From NCBI GenBank assembly GCA_035276085.1, contig DATELY010000161.1, forward strand, positions 1-30,962: DNA of 30,962 bases, written 5' to 3'. Position 1 is the stretch's first letter. Each line of letters starts with the position of its first letter. The notes under the pieces were generated by a model. That model was given only the letters and a program-made list of their open reading frames with translations, did no database searches and had not been told where the DNA came from. Positions 21,651 to 29,585 of this stretch are shown piece by piece. A program made the position numbers and the translations under genes. Source of the stretch: DATELY01 sp035276085. GTDB taxonomy: Bacteria; Pseudomonadota; Gammaproteobacteria; Steroidobacterales; Steroidobacteraceae.

Positions 21651-23770
21651 TCCCCGAACCTCCATTCGGCTGTGATGCCGACAACGCGCGGATCGCCGCG
21701 TTGGATATAGAGCGTGTCGCCCGAGCCCGCGGGATCGTTGTCGAAGTAGAACGCGCGGGCCGCGTATTTCTTGTCGAACACGTTGCGCACCCAGGCATAT
21801 GCGCCCCAATGTTGCGTTTCATACCCCGCCCGCAGATGCGTGAGCGTGTACGAACTGGAGCGCTGATTGTGATCGTAGTCGAAGTAGAAACTGTCGAGCG
21901 CGGACCAATCCACGCGCGCCATCCAGCCCAGCGGATGACGGTATGTCGCACTGACTGCGGCCTGATACTCAGGTGCATGCGCCTGCGCGCGAGCGGGCAG
22001 TTCTTCGCCCTGACTGTCCAGGAAGCCCGAAGCCTCCGTGTGCAACAGACCCAGGGCCGCGGTCAGCTCCAGCGCCGGGATCACCCGCCAGCTGACGCTC
22101 GATTCGATGCCATAGTTGTGGCCCTTCGCGGCATTGTCGGTCACGAAGATGTAGCTATTCGGATCGTTTTCATCGAGCTGACTACCCGTTCGTACCTGCA
22201 TGTCACGGCGCTGCATGTAGAACGCGCTGATATCGAACGTCACCCTGCCATCGAACGCCCGACCCTTGGTGCCGATCTCGTAGCTCCACACGTTCTCCGG
22301 CGCAAAGCGCGGCTGGGCGATGTGCGCGGTGCCGAGATTGAAGCCGCCGGCCTTGTAGCCTCTCGAAACGCCACCGTACGCCATCAAGGCGGGTGAGAAG
22401 CGATAGCTCACGGTGGCGTTGCCGCCCCACATGCGATCGCGCTCGCGGTCGCGAATCGCGCTGTCTTCGCCTTGCACGACGCCCGCATCGCGATAGCGCA
22501 TGCGGCGTTGTTCGCCTCGTGCACCCAGCTGCCACGACCAACGCTCGCTCCACGCTCCATCGAGCTGCGCAAACATGGCCGCATTCGTAGCCGTGAAGCG
22601 GCTGTCCAGGAAATCATCCGTGACGAAGAGGTCATCGCCGGGCGCTTGAAAATCTCCCACACTCGATTCATTCAGCCGCTCCCGATAGCGAAAACCATAC
22701 ACGCCGACGAGCCAGCCGAAAGATTCACGGTCGCCGGACGTCGGCGAGCTCAAGCGCAACTCCAGGCTGCGGTTTTCGATGTCTCGCTTGGAGTCGTAGA
22801 AGAAGTCATACACGTACGGTGCCCACAGTTGCGCGTTGCCCCAGTCTCCGTCGTAGCTGTTGACGTTGTCGAAGTTCGCAGCCGTGGCGATTGCCGTCAC
22901 GGTCGCAGCGTTCCAGGCGGATGTCTCGAGCTTCACCGATCCGCCATTCACACGCTCCGAATCCTTGCCCGGCTGGTCGGCTCGAGAGGTCCAGGAGTTG
23001 TCGTTGGACCAGGCGTCATAACCGTTGTCGAGATTGGCATGCAGGAAGGTCGCGTCGACGCGCGTGTCTTCCGAGGGCTGCCAGCGCCATTTGCCGCGGG
23101 CGGTAAGCTCGTCGCGATCGTTCGTGTCGTCGCGATGCAGGAAAACGTCGTCGCGGAATCCATCGCTGCGGTACTGCTGTACAGCGAGTCGCCATGCGGA
23201 GCTCAGGCTCTCGATCGGGGCGCTCACGACGGCACCCAGTGAGCGCGTGTCGTATTCCGCCACCGATGCCGTGGCATTCATGGTGAATGTATCGGCGGGC
23301 TCGGCCGTGCGCACGGCGATGAGTCCGGCGAGTGCATTGGCGCCGTAGCGCGTGCCCTGCGGGCCGCGCAGCACCTCGATCTGCTCGACGTCGAACAGCG
23401 TCGCGGCCATGCCGAGGCCGCTGAAATCGATGTCGTCGATGAGAAAACCCACGGATGGATTCGGCGCTCCCTGGTATTGCTCGCGCTCGCCGATACCACG
23501 GATCTGAAAGTACCGCGGTCGCGAGGTACCGGCGGCCCAGTTCAGGTTCGGCGTCAGGCTCAGCACGTCCTGGAAGTGTTGTTGGCCCAGGCTCCGTAAG
23601 GTTTCGGCCGTAAGCACCGTCGCGCTCAGGGGCGCTTCCTGGAGGGGCTGGTGGCGCAATGTCGCGGTGACGATCACTTCCTGCAGCGGCTCACTTGGCC
23701 TGTCTGCGCCGTTGGCGGGGGCGATCCCCGCTAAACTCAAACTCAATATCGAACAGATCGAAAAACGCAT
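21647..23770 (-). CDS. TonB-dependent outer membrane receptor, thiamine uptake likely
   Basis: A 707-residue protein. A signal peptide (1-22, ending APANGA) is followed by a TonB-box-like EVIVTATL (30-37), a plug domain to about 160 with IRGIGEREQYQG and EVLRGPQGTRYGANALAG, and a beta-barrel to the end (GITAEWRFGE). Such receptors import large or scarce nutrients across the outer membrane using the proton motive force through TonB-ExbBD, which are not in this window. The gene is first after a TPP riboswitch, and the four genes behind it look like thiamine handling, so thiamine or a phosphorylated form is the likely substrate. The ATG at 23770 has AGAGGA 8 bases upstream, held in a hairpin. 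Confidence 0.9.
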   Translation of the reverse strand: MRFSICSILSLSLAGIAPANGADRPSEPLQEVIVTATLRHQPLQEAPLSATVLTAETLRSLGQQHFQDVLSLTPNLNWAAGTSRPRYFQIRGIGEREQYQGAPNPSVGFLIDDIDFSGLGMAATLFDVEQIEVLRGPQGTRYGANALAGLIAVRTAEPADTFTMNATASVAEYDTRSLGAVVSAPIESLSSAWRLAVQQYRSDGFRDDVFLHRDDTNDRDELTARGKWRWQPSEDTRVDATFLHANLDNGYDAWSNDNSWTSRADQPGKDSERVNGGSVKLETSAWNAATVTAIATAANFDNVNSYDGDWGNAQLWAPYVYDFFYDSKRDIENRSLELRLSSPTSGDRESFGWLVGVYGFRYRERLNESSVGDFQAPGDDLFVTDDFLDSRFTATNAAMFAQLDGAWSERWSWQLGARGEQRRMRYRDAGVVQGEDSAIRDRERDRMWGGNATVSYRFSPALMAYGGVSRGYKAGGFNLGTAHIAQPRFAPENVWSYEIGTKGRAFDGRVTFDISAFYMQRRDMQVRTGSQLDENDPNSYIFVTDNAAKGHNYGIESSVSWRVIPALELTAALGLLHTEASGFLDSQGEELPARAQAHAPEYQAAVSATYRHPLGWMARVDWSALDSFYFDYDHNQRSSSYTLTHLRAGYETQHWGAYAWVRNVFDKKYAARAFYFDNDPAGSGDTLYIQRGDPRVVGITAEWRFGE

Positions 23771-23775
23771 GAGCA

Positions 23776-23795
23776 GATCCTCTTTGCAGAAGATC
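23776..23795 (-). promoter_or_regulatory. Shine-Dalgarno-sequestering hairpin before the TonB receptor gene
   Basis: On the minus strand, GATCTTCT and AGAGGATC pair over 8 bp (one G-U) around a GCAA loop, a GNRA tetraloop. The 3' arm contains the AGAGGA ribosome binding site, which ends a few bases before the ATG at 23770. It lies about 60 bases after the TPP aptamer. This looks like the expression platform: in one riboswitch state the ribosome site is hidden. The alternative pairing partner was not identified. Confidence 0.6.
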
Positions 23796-23852
23796 CGACG
23801 TGCAGCGCTTGAAAGCGGAAGGCGATTGACGTGCAGCTGTGGGCTGCGTGAA

Positions 23853-23965
23853 GCCCGCTCCCTACGCCGGTACTAGCCGGATCAGGTTCAACGGGTTCAC
23901 CAATGAGCGAGCGACTCGCGTTCGGCATCTCAGGTCCAAGTCAGGACCACCCCAAGGCGCGGGCG
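23853..23965 (-). ncRNA. TPP riboswitch (THI element)
   Basis: The minus strand carries the conserved THI-box parts in order: GGGGTG near the 5' end, CTGAGA (forward 23928-23933) followed by TGCC, then ACCCGTTGAACCTGATCCGG (forward 23877-23896), and TACCGGCGTAGGGAGCGGG closing the P1 stem with the 5' CCCGC. The peripheral stem is a short CGAGTCGCTCG-type hairpin. It senses thiamine pyrophosphate and lowers expression of downstream genes when TPP is plentiful. About 85 bases separate it from the receptor start codon. Boundaries are approximate to a few bases. Confidence 0.95.
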
Positions 23966-23971
23966 ATTGTA
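23966..23971 (-). promoter_or_regulatory. Candidate -10 box for the thiamine operon
   Basis: The minus strand reads TACAAT here (forward ATTGTA), placing transcription start at about 23959, right at the 5' edge of the TPP aptamer. That spacing is what a riboswitch operon needs. The -35 zone falls inside the heptamer arm of element D and has no good hexamer. Confidence 0.5.
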
Positions 23972-23974
23972 GTC

Positions 23975-24062
23975 GGGTTACGGGCGACGGGCTACAGGTG
24001 ACGGCCAGAAGGGAGCCTTCCCACACTCTGGCCGTTGCCCGTCGCCCGTTGGCTGTTGCCCG
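23975..24062. repeat. Heptamer-armed hairpin element D
   Basis: The left arm has units GGGTTAC, GGGCGAC, GGGCTAC, AGGTGAC, GGCCAGA from 23975. The right arm (about 24026-24062) is complementary, running TCTGGCCGTTGCCCGTCGCC to CTGTTGCCCG. The centre matches element C at 5171. It sits in the divergent gap between the thiamine operon and the phzF-like gene, where it must overlap the thiamine promoter. Confidence 0.75.
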
Positions 24063-24063
24063 T

Positions 24064-24093
24064 TTGACGTCCTGGCAGCTCTTAGGCGATAAG
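24064..24093 (+). promoter_or_regulatory. Candidate sigma-70 promoter for the phzF-like gene
   Basis: TTGACG (24064-24069), an 18-bp spacer and GATAAG (24088-24093) form a moderate promoter just right of element D. The start codon lies 33 bp beyond the -10 box. Confidence 0.4.
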
Positions 24094-24125
24094 TGCCCAC
24101 CCCCGTATGTGCGGTCGAGGATGGT

Positions 24126-25034
24126 ATGAAGAACGGTAGCTGCCGGCTATTTCACGTCGATGCGTTCACGCGTCGGCGCTTCTGCGGCAATCCGGCGCTG
24201 GTCGTGCTGGACGCCGACAAGCTCTCCGGCGAACAGATGCAGGCGATCGCCACGGAAGTGAATCGCGAAACGGCTTTCGTGTTGGAAGAAGCCGAGGCGA
24301 GCGATCACGACATGCAGGTGCGCTTCTTCACGCCTCATCACGAAGTACCGTTCGTAGGCCACGCGACCGTGGCGGCGCAGTACGTGCGCGCGAAAGTCGA
24401 TGGAAAACCGACCGGCCGCTTGCGGCAGCGCACCGGCGCCGGTGTGGTCGAGATCGAGGTCACGGAGACGCAAGGTGACCTGCGCGTGGCGATTGCGCAA
24501 AGCCCGCCGTCACTCGGCGCGACGATTCCGGAGCACCACCGCAAACAGGTGCTCGATGCTCTCGGCATCTCCAGTCCCAGCCTGCACAAGGACGCGCCGC
24601 TGCAGATCATGGCGAAAGGCACCACACGTCTGCTCATCTGCCTGCGCGATCCGGAACTGCTGACCTCGTTGAAGCCCGATTTCGAAGAGCTCACTCGTCT
24701 CACGCCGCACGTCGGCGCCGATGGCTACTTCATCTTTGCGTTGAGTCCAACGGCCGACGGCCCCGGCACCGAATCGCGCACGTTCTGTCCTGCTCTCGGT
24801 ATCCCGGAGGATCCTGTGAGCGGCAACGCTCATGGAATGCTCGGTGTCTATCTGGTCACGCACGGCTTGCTGCGCAGGGGCGGTGACGTGGTGCGCTTCC
24901 GCGGCCGGCAAGGCCACTTCTTGCGCCGGCCCGGTATCGTCGAGGTCGAAGTCGAGGCCACCGGCACGGTGGCACAGTCGGTGCGCATCATCGGCGATGC
25001 GGTCATCGTCTACCAGGCAGAGCTGCCTGTGTAA
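24126..25034 (+). CDS. PhzF-family isomerase
   Basis: A 302-residue protein of diaminopimelate-epimerase-like fold with two matching halves. Landmarks are FHVDAFTRRRFCGNPALVVL (9-28), the catalytic glutamate E48 in NRETAFVLE, FTPHHEVPFVGHATVAA (68-84) and the second-half GIPEDPVSGNAHGMLGVY. The founding member isomerises a phenazine precursor; most homologues, like this one, have no phenazine genes nearby and an unknown substrate. The ATG at 24126 has GAGG 6 bases upstream; an upstream in-frame start at 24093 lacks this and starts at the promoter. It may be transcribed alone, since 170 bp follow before the next gene. Confidence 0.9.
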   Translation: MKNGSCRLFHVDAFTRRRFCGNPALVVLDADKLSGEQMQAIATEVNRETAFVLEEAEASDHDMQVRFFTPHHEVPFVGHATVAAQYVRAKVDGKPTGRLRQRTGAGVVEIEVTETQGDLRVAIAQSPPSLGATIPEHHRKQVLDALGISSPSLHKDAPLQIMAKGTTRLLICLRDPELLTSLKPDFEELTRLTPHVGADGYFIFALSPTADGPGTESRTFCPALGIPEDPVSGNAHGMLGVYLVTHGLLRRGGDVVRFRGRQGHFLRRPGIVEVEVEATGTVAQSVRIIGDAVIVYQAELPV

Positions 25035-25204
25035 TCGGTCCGGGCTACGCTGCTACGCGTAGCTCGCCAGCTCGGAGTGCAGGCCAAAGAAAGCAACAAA
25101 GGTTGATGCCTCACCGCTCGGGCTCGTGTCGGATCGCCGCATTCCCATTCGTCATTTTCGTAGCCGCGCGTTGCGGCGACAGCTTCATAAGCACGGAGAC
25201 ACTC
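25035..25204. other. Intergenic stretch with a small palindrome
   Basis: This gap between the phzF-like gene and yceI contains the palindrome GCTACGCGTAGC near 25052, which could be part of a weak terminator or a regulator site. No other RNA or coding signal was convincing. An in-frame ATG at 25103 would extend YceI but adds a cysteine-rich, non-secretory leader. Confidence 0.35.
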
Positions 25205-25867
25205 GTGAGAAAAATCGCCACAGCTGCCTTGCTCAGCCTCGCCCTCACCGCTTACGCGCACGCGGACAGCAAGCCGGTTCCGCCTGCATCGACGGCGCAG
25301 GTCCCCGCGGGGGCTTACACGCTCGACCTGTCGCACGCGAGCCTCCTCTTCAAGGTGAATCACCTTGGCTTCTCGAATTACACCGCTCGCTTCAAGCGTA
25401 TGGACGCCAATCTGCAATTCGACCCGGCCAATCTCGCAGCAACGAGCCTGACGGCCACAGTCGATGCTCGCTCGCTGGAAACCGATTTCCCCGATCCGGC
25501 GAAGATCGACTTCAATGCGAAACTGCAGGACGAGACTTGGCTCGATACGGCCAAGTATCCGGCGATCACGTTCCGTTCGACGAGCGTCGAGCAGACGGGC
25601 CCGAAGACGATGAGCATGAAGGGCGATCTCACACTGCACGGCGTCACGAAGCCGATCGCGTTGCAAGGGACCTACAACGGCGGCTATGCGGGACATCCGA
25701 TGGATCCGCACGCGCGCATCGGCTTCTCGGCCCAAGGTAAATTGAAACGATCCGAGTTTGGCGTGTCCTATGGCATACCCGCGCCCGGTACGACGATGGG
25801 CGTGGGCGACGAAGTCACGGTGATCATCGAAGCAGAGTTCTCCGGTCCACCGCTCGCTACGAAGTAA
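25205..25867 (+). CDS. YceI-family periplasmic lipid-binding protein
   Basis: A 220-residue protein from the GTG at 25205, with a clear signal peptide (RKIATAALLSLALTAYAHA, cut before DSKP). The mature part is a YceI lipocalin-like barrel: YTLDLSHASLLFKVNHLGFS near the start, ETDFPDPAKIDFNAKLQDE in the middle, TMSMKGDLTLHGVTKPIALQ, and FGVSYGIPAPGTTMGVGDEV near the end. YceI proteins bind long isoprenoid or fatty chains in the periplasm. GTG is chosen because GGAG lies upstream and the leader then begins with a proper basic n-region. It is followed 10 bp later by a GST gene, so the two are likely cotranscribed. Confidence 0.9.
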   Translation: MRKIATAALLSLALTAYAHADSKPVPPASTAQVPAGAYTLDLSHASLLFKVNHLGFSNYTARFKRMDANLQFDPANLAATSLTATVDARSLETDFPDPAKIDFNAKLQDETWLDTAKYPAITFRSTSVEQTGPKTMSMKGDLTLHGVTKPIALQGTYNGGYAGHPMDPHARIGFSAQGKLKRSEFGVSYGIPAPGTTMGVGDEVTVIIEAEFSGPPLATK

Positions 25868-25877
25868 GGAGCCGGCC

Positions 25878-26528
25878 ATGTCCCTGAAGCTCTACATGCA
25901 TCCGCTGTCCTCGTACTGTCACAAAGCGCTGATCGCGTTGTACGAGAACGGCACTGCGTTCGAGCCGGTCCTGGTGGACTTGAGCAACGAAGCGCACCGC
26001 AACGATTTCAGGAAGGTGTGGCCGCTCGGGAAATTCCCGGTGTTGCGCGACGATGCGCGCAAGCACACGGTTCCCGAGTCGACCATCATCATCGAGTACT
26101 TGTCCCAGTACTACCCGGGCAAGACTCGACTGATCCCTGCCGATCCGGAGCTCGCCTGGCAAACACGCCTGCAGGATCGGTTTTTCGATCTGCACTTGCA
26201 TACGGCGATGCAGAAGATCGTGGGTAACAAGCTGCGTCCCGAAGGTCAGAAGGACCCGGCGGGCGTGGAGCAGGCACGCGCGCAGATCCAGCTCGCGTAC
26301 GACATGATCGATCGGGCGATCGCCGGCAAGACGTGGATCATGGGCGAGCAGTTCACGCTGGCGGACTGCGCGGCTGCACCCGCGCTGTATTACTCCAACC
26401 TGCTGCTGCCACTGGAACGCAGCCACAAGGAAGCGGCGAATTATCTGGCGCGACTGGTTGCGCGGCCTTCGTATGCGCGGGCGCTGAAAGAGGCGGAGCC
26501 GTATTTCTCGATGTTTCCCGGTGGGTGA
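25878..26528 (+). CDS. Glutathione S-transferase family protein
   Basis: A 216-residue protein. The N-terminal thioredoxin-like domain (1-80) has LYMHPLSSYCHKALIALYE with S11/S12 and C14 near the usual active site, KFPVLRDD (cis-proline loop) and PESTIIIEYLSQYYPG (glutathione gamma-glutamyl contact). The helical C-terminal domain has MGEQFTLADCAAAPALYYSN, the family's conserved aspartate helix. The Shine-Dalgarno site AAGGAG precedes the ATG. It follows yceI by 10 bp. The lineage lacks a maleylacetoacetate isomerase in its homogentisate cluster; this protein does not show that enzyme's usual SSCSYRVRIAL-like motif, so that role is doubtful. Substrate unknown. Confidence 0.9.
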   Translation: MSLKLYMHPLSSYCHKALIALYENGTAFEPVLVDLSNEAHRNDFRKVWPLGKFPVLRDDARKHTVPESTIIIEYLSQYYPGKTRLIPADPELAWQTRLQDRFFDLHLHTAMQKIVGNKLRPEGQKDPAGVEQARAQIQLAYDMIDRAIAGKTWIMGEQFTLADCAAAPALYYSNLLLPLERSHKEAANYLARLVARPSYARALKEAEPYFSMFPGG

Positions 26529-26556
26529 GCTGGGGGCTCTCAATCACCGCAAAAAC

Positions 26557-28053
26557 TCATCTCTCCTCCACCTCAACCGCCCCACCCTTCTTGATCCTGA
26601 GCACGTGCCCGATCGCCGGAACGATGTCCTCCCGATCGTGCACGGCCAGCACGATCTGCGTCCCCGACCGAGCCAGTCGTTCAAGCAGCCGGAGAATCTG
26701 CGCACGCACGTGGGCATCGAGTCCCGTGCAGGGCTCATCCAACAACAACAGCTCAGGCCCGTTCACCATCGCGCGTGCGATGAGCGCGAGACGCAACTGA
26801 CCATAGGAAACCTGGCGCGGTTTGCGCTGCGCGTAGTCTTGTAAGCCAAAGAACTTCAGCCAGCGAGCCGCGGTGCGGCGATCCGTCGGCGTGGGCGCGT
26901 CGTTCAGGGCAACACTCGAATAGCGGCCGCTGATGACGAGCTCGGCAACGCTGCCCACCAGGTACTGCTCCGCCTGCAACTCGGGTGACACCCAACCCAC
27001 GCGCTGCTTCCAGTGTTCGATGTGCGTGCCGGGCTTGAACCGCAGGCGCTCCACCGTACCGCCGTAGGCAGGCTGCAGATCGCCGTAGATCAGGCTCAGC
27101 AACGTGGACTTGCCCGAGCCGTTGGCACCCAGCACGGCCCAGTGCTGATGCTGCTCGATGGTCCAGTTCACGTTCTTGAGCACCGGACGATAGTCGCGAT
27201 ACACGTTGGCGTTACGCACGACCACGAGCGGCTTCGCCGTGTGTGTGCGTGTACGTGCCGGCTTGTGCACCGGCACCTCGATCCGGCGACTACGCGGAGT
27301 TCTCGGCTTCGCTTCGTCGATAGGCCCCGCGTAGACCAGGCGTCCGCCGTTCAAGCGCGCAACGTGCGTGATCGCAGCGGGCAACTCGTGCGTGCGGTGC
27401 GTCGTCAGTATCCAGGCACTGGGTTCGACACCGCGCTGGCGTTTCTCCAGGACTCGTTTCAGTTGCTTGCGAACCTGGCTGTCCAACCCGTTGAACACTT
27501 CATCCAGCAACAGCACACGCGCTTGCGCGGCGAACGCCCTCGCGACGAGAACCAGTCGGCGCTGACCGTATGACAGGGTCAACAAGCGCCGCTCGCGCAG
27601 ACGCCACAACCCGAATCGTCTCAGCAGGCCCTCGATCCGCTTCCGCTGCGCCGCGGAGGGTGTGGTGAGCGGGCGCTCTTCATGGAAGAGTCCCGTCGTC
27701 ACGATCTGCGCGACGGTGAAATTCCAGTTGTAGCGCAGATATTTGTCCTGACGCTCGGGACCGATGTATGCGATTGCCTCCTTGTTACCGGCCGGCTGTG
27801 CCGAGGCACGGCCATGCAAACGATAGACGCGACGCTCGGGTCCGACCGGGGTGGGCCACACATCGCCGCTGAGCATCTTCAGTAAAAAGGTCTTGCCCGA
27901 ACCGTTCGGACCGACGAGCGCCCAGCGCTCGCCCGCACGCAACTCGAAGCTGACGTCGTCGAGAATGCGTTGCTCGTCGAGGATGAGTGAACAATGTTCG
28001 AGCGCGACGAGCGGCGCGTCGCTGACGCGCGCGCGAGATCGAGACGCGGCCAT
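26557..28053 (-). CDS. Tandem ABC ATPase, ModF-like
   Basis: A 498-residue cytoplasmic protein with two ABC ATPase domains and no membrane segment. Domain 1 (about 15-245) has Walker A GPNGSGKT (48-55), signature LSYGQRR (160-166), Walker B VLLLDEVFNGLD and H-loop TTHRTHE. A basic linker follows (about 248-275). Domain 2 (about 276-498) has GANGSGKST (309-317), VSYGQLR (415-421), LLLLDEPCTGLD and AVHDRED. Both signatures read SYGQ rather than SGGQ, as in ModF-type proteins. ModF (PhrA) is linked to molybdenum transport loci in E. coli, but no mod genes are seen here. The ATG at 28053 shares a base with the stop of the upstream hydrolase gene (TAATG), which suggests coupling. Confidence 0.88.
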   Translation of the reverse strand: MAASRSRARVSDAPLVALEHCSLILDEQRILDDVSFELRAGERWALVGPNGSGKTFLLKMLSGDVWPTPVGPERRVYRLHGRASAQPAGNKEAIAYIGPERQDKYLRYNWNFTVAQIVTTGLFHEERPLTTPSAAQRKRIEGLLRRFGLWRLRERRLLTLSYGQRRLVLVARAFAAQARVLLLDEVFNGLDSQVRKQLKRVLEKRQRGVEPSAWILTTHRTHELPAAITHVARLNGGRLVYAGPIDEAKPRTPRSRRIEVPVHKPARTRTHTAKPLVVVRNANVYRDYRPVLKNVNWTIEQHQHWAVLGANGSGKSTLLSLIYGDLQPAYGGTVERLRFKPGTHIEHWKQRVGWVSPELQAEQYLVGSVAELVISGRYSSVALNDAPTPTDRRTAARWLKFFGLQDYAQRKPRQVSYGQLRLALIARAMVNGPELLLLDEPCTGLDAHVRAQILRLLERLARSGTQIVLAVHDREDIVPAIGHVLRIKKGGAVEVEER

Positions 28054-28919
28054 TACGCCGGGTTGCCCGCGGGCGTACCGACCCAACGCCAGATGCGCGT
28101 GGGTTCTTCACCTTGCTGCACGACTGTGCCGTCTTCGCACAACTTGATCAGATGGGCCAGGAGCGAATGGCGCGCGACCGGATGAATGCGCGGATCGACG
28201 TCGTCGTACACGGGCGGGACCAGCGCATCGGTGGTCGCGGCGCCACCCGCATCCAGCAACTTCGCAATCACTTTCGCTTCGCGCTTCAGACGGTGCGCGA
28301 TGACGCCGGCAATCTCGCCCTGAGCGTCTTCGATCACCGCCCCATGTCCGGGTGCCAGCGCGCGCACCGGTTCGGATTGCAGACGCTCCAGCGATCGGAG
28401 ATACGCGCGCATGCTGCCGTCGGGTGGGGTGATGACGACGGTCGATCCCTGCATGAGGTGATCGCCTGTCAGCAATAACCCATTCGGGAGCAGATAACAC
28501 AGGTGATTGGATGCATGACCCGGCGTGTGCAAGGCGCGAACTTGCAGGCCATCGACTTTGACGAGTTCGTTGTCGCCCAACTCACGCGTCGGCGCGAATG
28601 TAGGGTCTTGGCGTTCAGCATGAGTCGCGCGCATGCCGTACAGCGCCGCACCGGTCCGCTCGCACACGGCGCGCGCACCCGGCGAATGATCCGGGTGGGT
28701 GTGCGTTGCGAGCACGGCATCGATGCGTCCGTGGGTCAACTCGAGGAGTCGGTCGATGTGGCGTTGCTCCTGCGGGCCTGGATCGACGACGAAAAATCGC
28801 TCATGGCCAATGACATACGAGTTGGTGCCGGGACCTGTCATGTAACCGGGGTTGTGGGCCACGAGGCGCCGGACGCCGGGGCCGATCTCATCCAACTGTC
28901 CTGAAACGAGCGCGGGCAT
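28053..28919 (-). CDS. MBL-fold metallohydrolase (LACTB2/glyoxalase II-like)
   Basis: A 288-residue protein from the ATG at 28919. The metal-binding motif THTHPDHSPGA has H73, H75, D77 and H78. Further ligands are in HTPGHASNHLCYLLP and GDHLMQG, and LAPGHGAVIEDA gives the last histidine. The C-terminal winged-helix-like tail (HRLKREAKVIAKLLD…) is typical of the LACTB2-like subgroup. The substrate could be an RNA end, a thioester or another ester; this is not settled by sequence. A longer frame to 29006 exists but begins with Arg/Gly-rich non-family sequence. The gene is joined by TAATG to the tandem ABC ATPase. Confidence 0.88.
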   Translation of the reverse strand: MPALVSGQLDEIGPGVRRLVAHNPGYMTGPGTNSYVIGHERFFVVDPGPQEQRHIDRLLELTHGRIDAVLATHTHPDHSPGARAVCERTGAALYGMRATHAERQDPTFAPTRELGDNELVKVDGLQVRALHTPGHASNHLCYLLPNGLLLTGDHLMQGSTVVITPPDGSMRAYLRSLERLQSEPVRALAPGHGAVIEDAQGEIAGVIAHRLKREAKVIAKLLDAGGAATTDALVPPVYDDVDPRIHPVARHSLLAHLIKLCEDGTVVQQGEEPTRIWRWVGTPAGNPA

Positions 28920-29054
28920 AACGATCACTAAACTGGCAGGCGACGACGGGAGTGTAACGCCGCGCCCGTTCGGGCCGTAACGCCGTCGTGCGGCGCGGAA
29001 CCACACTCGCTACGTGCCCGTTAATTCGACAGTGACCACCGTGCTGAGGGTTTT

Positions 29055-29174
29055 ATGGAGCTCAATACACCGCCACGCCGCGTCGCCGGCAAGATCGGCT
29101 GGATTCTATTGTGGTTATTGGGTATTCCCATCCCGGTTTTGTTTGCGCTGTTTCTGCTGCGGGGTTGCACCTGA
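29055..29174 (+). CDS. Small single-span membrane protein (39 aa)
   Basis: ATG at 29055 to TGA at 29172-29174. It has a short basic N-terminus (MELNTPPRRVAGKIG), one strongly hydrophobic helix WILLWLLGIPIPVLFALFLL and the end RGCT. GAGGG lies 5 bases before the ATG. It lies 22 bp upstream of the DUF1840 gene on the same strand, so the two are probably one transcript. The positive-inside rule places the N-terminus in the cytoplasm. Small proteins with a GIPIP helix and RGCT end seem to recur in proteobacteria (from memory); the function is unknown. Confidence 0.75.
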   Translation: MELNTPPRRVAGKIGWILLWLLGIPIPVLFALFLLRGCT

Positions 29175-29196
29175 GACCCGCTGAGGGAGTACTGCA

Positions 29197-29517
29197 ATGT
29201 TGGTGACCTTCCGTTCACGCGCGACTGAGCCAATCACGATGTTCCACGACGTTGCGCTGCATCTCATCAAGATGATGGGCGCGAGCGGGCGGATCCCGAG
29301 CGCGCTGTCTGCTGACGAAGTGGCTTCAGCGGCCAAGCGTCTGCGAGCGGCGTTGCACGGCGCACCTGCGATCGTCAAGAACGTCGGCGAGAAAAAAGAA
29401 GACGAGGACGACGAGGAAGTGGAAGTCATCACACTGCCGACTCGCGCCGTACCCCTGCTGGATCTACTCGATCGTGCGGCGGCGAGTCATGCAGACGTGA
29501 TGTGGGAAGCGCGTTGA
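29197..29517 (+). CDS. DUF1840 domain-containing protein
   Basis: A 106-residue protein. MLVTFRSRATEPITMFHDVA and LHLIKMMGASGRIPSAL are the conserved N-terminal part of DUF1840; an acidic run KKEDEDDEEVEV (about 66-77) separates it from the C-terminal TRAVPLLDLLDRAAASHADV helix. The family has no assigned role; the fold is small, soluble and cytoplasmic. The ATG at 29197 is preceded by GAGGGAG. It follows the 39-aa membrane protein gene by 22 bp. Confidence 0.87.
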   Translation: MLVTFRSRATEPITMFHDVALHLIKMMGASGRIPSALSADEVASAAKRLRAALHGAPAIVKNVGEKKEDEDDEEVEVITLPTRAVPLLDLLDRAAASHADVMWEAR

Positions 29518-29585
29518 CGCGGGCAGAATGACCGTGGGCGAGCTGCTATCGTGCAGCCCCACTGCCAACTCCCCGCATCAACCGC

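Noticed and set aside
21329..22396. 355-aa plus-strand open frame over the TonB receptor
   Set aside because: Antisense shadow; the receptor on the minus strand has signal peptide, TonB box, plug and barrel end.
25878..26528. Maleylacetoacetate isomerase assignment for the GST gene
   Set aside because: The active-site region reads SSYCHKALIAL and the gene is 16 kb from the homogentisate operon; generic GST is safer.
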